Origin: an uncultured Acidimicrobiaceae bacterium
Lineage (GTDB): Bacteria; Actinomycetota; Acidimicrobiia; Acidimicrobiales; MedAcidi-G1
Direction: 5' to 3'
Assembly (NCBI GenBank): GCA_913054115.1
Contig: CAJXIS010000129.1
Coordinates: forward strand, 1 to 6,531
Length of the DNA stretch: 6,531 nucleotides
Shown: positions 5,579 to 6,531 of the stretch, in pieces
Layout of the letters: every line of letters starts with the position of its first letter
Numbering within the stretch: the first letter of the stretch is position 1
Notes under the pieces: model-generated
Databases searched by the model: none
Seen by the model: the letters and a program-made list of their open reading frames with translations, nothing else
Told to the model about the DNA's origin: nothing
Position numbers and translations under genes: made by a program

Positions 5579-6198
5579 CCGACTTCGATCCGTACGCGCA
5601 GACCAGCGGCCCCATCATCGAGGGCATGGGACGCGCGCCGCGTGCCGAGAGGAGGCGGCGTCGAGACCGTGGGCACCCCGCAGTTGCCCCACCGGCCGGG
5701 ACCGCCGCGCCCCTCTTCGACCCCGGCGACCACGTCGACGCCGGCTTCGGGCGCCGCCTCGGCGCCTTCATCCTCGACTGGCTCATCATCTTCATCCCGG
5801 GCAGCTCACTGTCGTCGTTCGTGCAGCTGTTCCTTGCGAAGGAACCCGGGACCTGCGAGAGGGTCGACGGCACGACCTACCCATGCGACGTCCTCACCAG
5901 CGACTCGGAGGGCATCCACGGGTTGTTCCTGCTCGTGCTACTCCTGTTCATCGTGTTCTTCTACTTCGGCCACCTCGAAGGCCGAAGGGGTGGCACCCCC
6001 GGCAAGCGGATCGCCGGCCTACGGGTCATCCGGGCGGACACCGGCGGGCCCATCGGGATGGGGCGGGCGATCGGTCGTTGGTGCGTGCGGTTCGTCTCCG
6101 CCGCGCCGATCTTCCTCGGCTACCTCTGGATGCTCTGGGACGACGACAAACAGACCTGGCACGACAAGGTGGTCCGCAGCCGGGTCGTTGTGAGGTGA
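5575..6198 (+). CDS. RDD-family membrane protein
   Basis: This 207-residue inner-membrane protein has the RDD domain; most members have no known function, though some have been linked to ion transport. The hydrophilic N-terminus carries a basic run (RAERRRRRDR, 23-32) and is probably cytosolic. Three hydrophobic segments follow at about 61-86 (FGRRLGAFILDWLI, with the family Arg and Asp), 115-133 and 172-188. The conserved cytosolic loop GGTPGKRIAGLRVI lies at 139-152 and the closing DDDKQTWHDKVV motif at 189-200. The loop between helices 1 and 2 is predicted outside the cell and holds Cys94 and Cys104, a possible disulfide. ATG 5575 overlaps the dehydrogenase stop (ATGA), and no ribosome-binding site is visible, so translation probably relies on coupling. 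The frame is open far upstream on this strand, but that part is antisense to other genes. Confidence 0.92.
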   Translation: MTDFDPYAQTSGPIIEGMGRAPRAERRRRRDRGHPAVAPPAGTAAPLFDPGDHVDAGFGRRLGAFILDWLIIFIPGSSLSSFVQLFLAKEPGTCERVDGTTYPCDVLTSDSEGIHGLFLLVLLLFIVFFYFGHLEGRRGGTPGKRIAGLRVIRADTGGPIGMGRAIGRWCVRFVSAAPIFLGYLWMLWDDDKQTWHDKVVRSRVVVR

Positions 6199-6214
6199 GG
6201 CTGCGTTCTACGCT
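6188..6214 (+). promoter_or_regulatory. Candidate leaderless promoter of the Ddn-like gene
   Basis: TACGCT at 6209-6214 lies six bases before ATG 6221, exactly where a -10 element sits if transcription starts at the A of the start codon. A TTGTGA at 6188-6193 could be a weak -35 with a short 15-base spacer. No ribosome-binding site stands in normal position: the purine run at 6192-6200 is 20 bases away. Leaderless messages are common in actinobacteria. Confidence 0.45.
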
Positions 6215-6220
6215 CCGCCC

Positions 6221-6531
6221 ATGAGCGGATCAGAGTACGCACCGAGCCCCTGGGATTTCGTCGCCGACCACGTCAAGCGCTACCTCGCCTCCGACGGTGA
6301 GGACGGCTACGAGATGGAGGGAGCCCCCTGCATCATCCTCACCACGACCGGCCGCCGTACGGGCAAGGTCCGCCGCACACCGCTGATCCGGGTCCACGAC
6401 GGCGAGCACTACCTGGTCGTCGCCTCGCTGGGAGGGGCACCCCAGCACCCCGTCTGGTACCTGAACCTCCTGGCCGACCCCGAGGTCACGCTCCAGGACC
6501 GGGGCGAGTTGCACGAGCTCGTTGCCAGGAC
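6221..6531 (+). CDS. Ddn-like F420-dependent nitroreductase-family protein (3' end missing)
   Basis: The first 103 residues match the deazaflavin (F420)-dependent nitroreductase family, a split beta-barrel group that includes mycobacterial Ddn and uses reduced F420 to reduce quinones, nitro compounds and other acceptors. The visible signature is ILTTTGRRTGKVRRTPLIRV (39-58), with the basic residues that hold the F420 phosphate or tail in studied members, followed by VASLGGAPQHPVWYLNLLADP (67-87), the SxGG...PxWYxNL motif of the fold. Residues 11-22 form a predicted leading helix, as in relatives. The family is usually about 130-160 residues, so roughly a quarter to a third lies beyond the window. 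The start is ATG 6221, 22 bases after the RDD gene, and appears leaderless. Which acceptor it reduces cannot be told from this part. Confidence 0.9.
   Translation, partial: MSGSEYAPSPWDFVADHVKRYLASDGEDGYEMEGAPCIILTTTGRRTGKVRRTPLIRVHDGEHYLVVASLGGAPQHPVWYLNLLADPEVTLQDRGELHELVAR

Noticed and set aside
3811..6198. A 795-codon open frame on the plus strand ending as the RDD protein
   Set aside because: Only the part from 5575 shows a protein family. The rest is antisense to the CMD-like gene or out of frame with the dehydrogenase, is Arg/Pro-rich, and is an effect of high GC at third codon positions.

Overview
The window is GC-rich, protein-dense bacterial chromosome. It suggests an actinobacterium, perhaps of the Acidimicrobiia. 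The grounds are a probable F420-dependent (Ddn-type) nitroreductase-fold protein, strong G/C bias at third codon positions, long antisense open frames caused by that bias, TANNNT-type -10 elements, and one gene that looks leaderless. The lineage is inferred from style, not proven. There is no sign of mobile elements, CRISPR, phage or plasmid functions. No gene-free stretch exceeds 300 bases.

Layout. (1) Positions 3-1823, plus strand: the C-terminal 606 residues of a large Asp/Gly/Thr/Ser-rich repeat protein whose start lies upstream of the window. (2) 1842-2432, minus strand: a four-helix membrane protein with a proline-rich N-terminal tail, tail-to-tail with gene 1. (3) 2492-2566, minus strand: tRNA-Cys(GCA), just upstream of the membrane protein gene. 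(4) 2597-3343, plus strand: an alpha/beta hydrolase with a complete Ser-Asp-His triad, divergent from the tRNA. (5) 4362 down to 3359, minus strand: a two-gene operon, a carboxymuconolactone decarboxylase (CMD)-like protein followed by a PaaI-type hotdog thioesterase, joined by an ATGA overlap. It meets the hydrolase gene tail-to-tail, with both stop codons inside one inverted repeat. (6) 4472-6198, plus strand: a zinc-type alcohol dehydrogenase and an RDD-family membrane protein, also joined by an ATGA overlap and divergent from the CMD operon across a 109-base promoter region. (7) 6221 to the window end, plus strand: the N-terminal 103 residues of a Ddn-like protein.

Working together. The hydrolase, thioesterase, CMD-like protein, dehydrogenase and F420-type protein are all plausible small-molecule or acyl-CoA catabolism enzymes, but no shared pathway can be proved. 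The firmest functional links are the two ATGA-coupled pairs. The most unusual object is the DG-repeat protein, which carries two tandem cysteine-containing modules and very recent repeat duplication. I did not find a clear new multi-gene system. The findings are local oddities worth checking.
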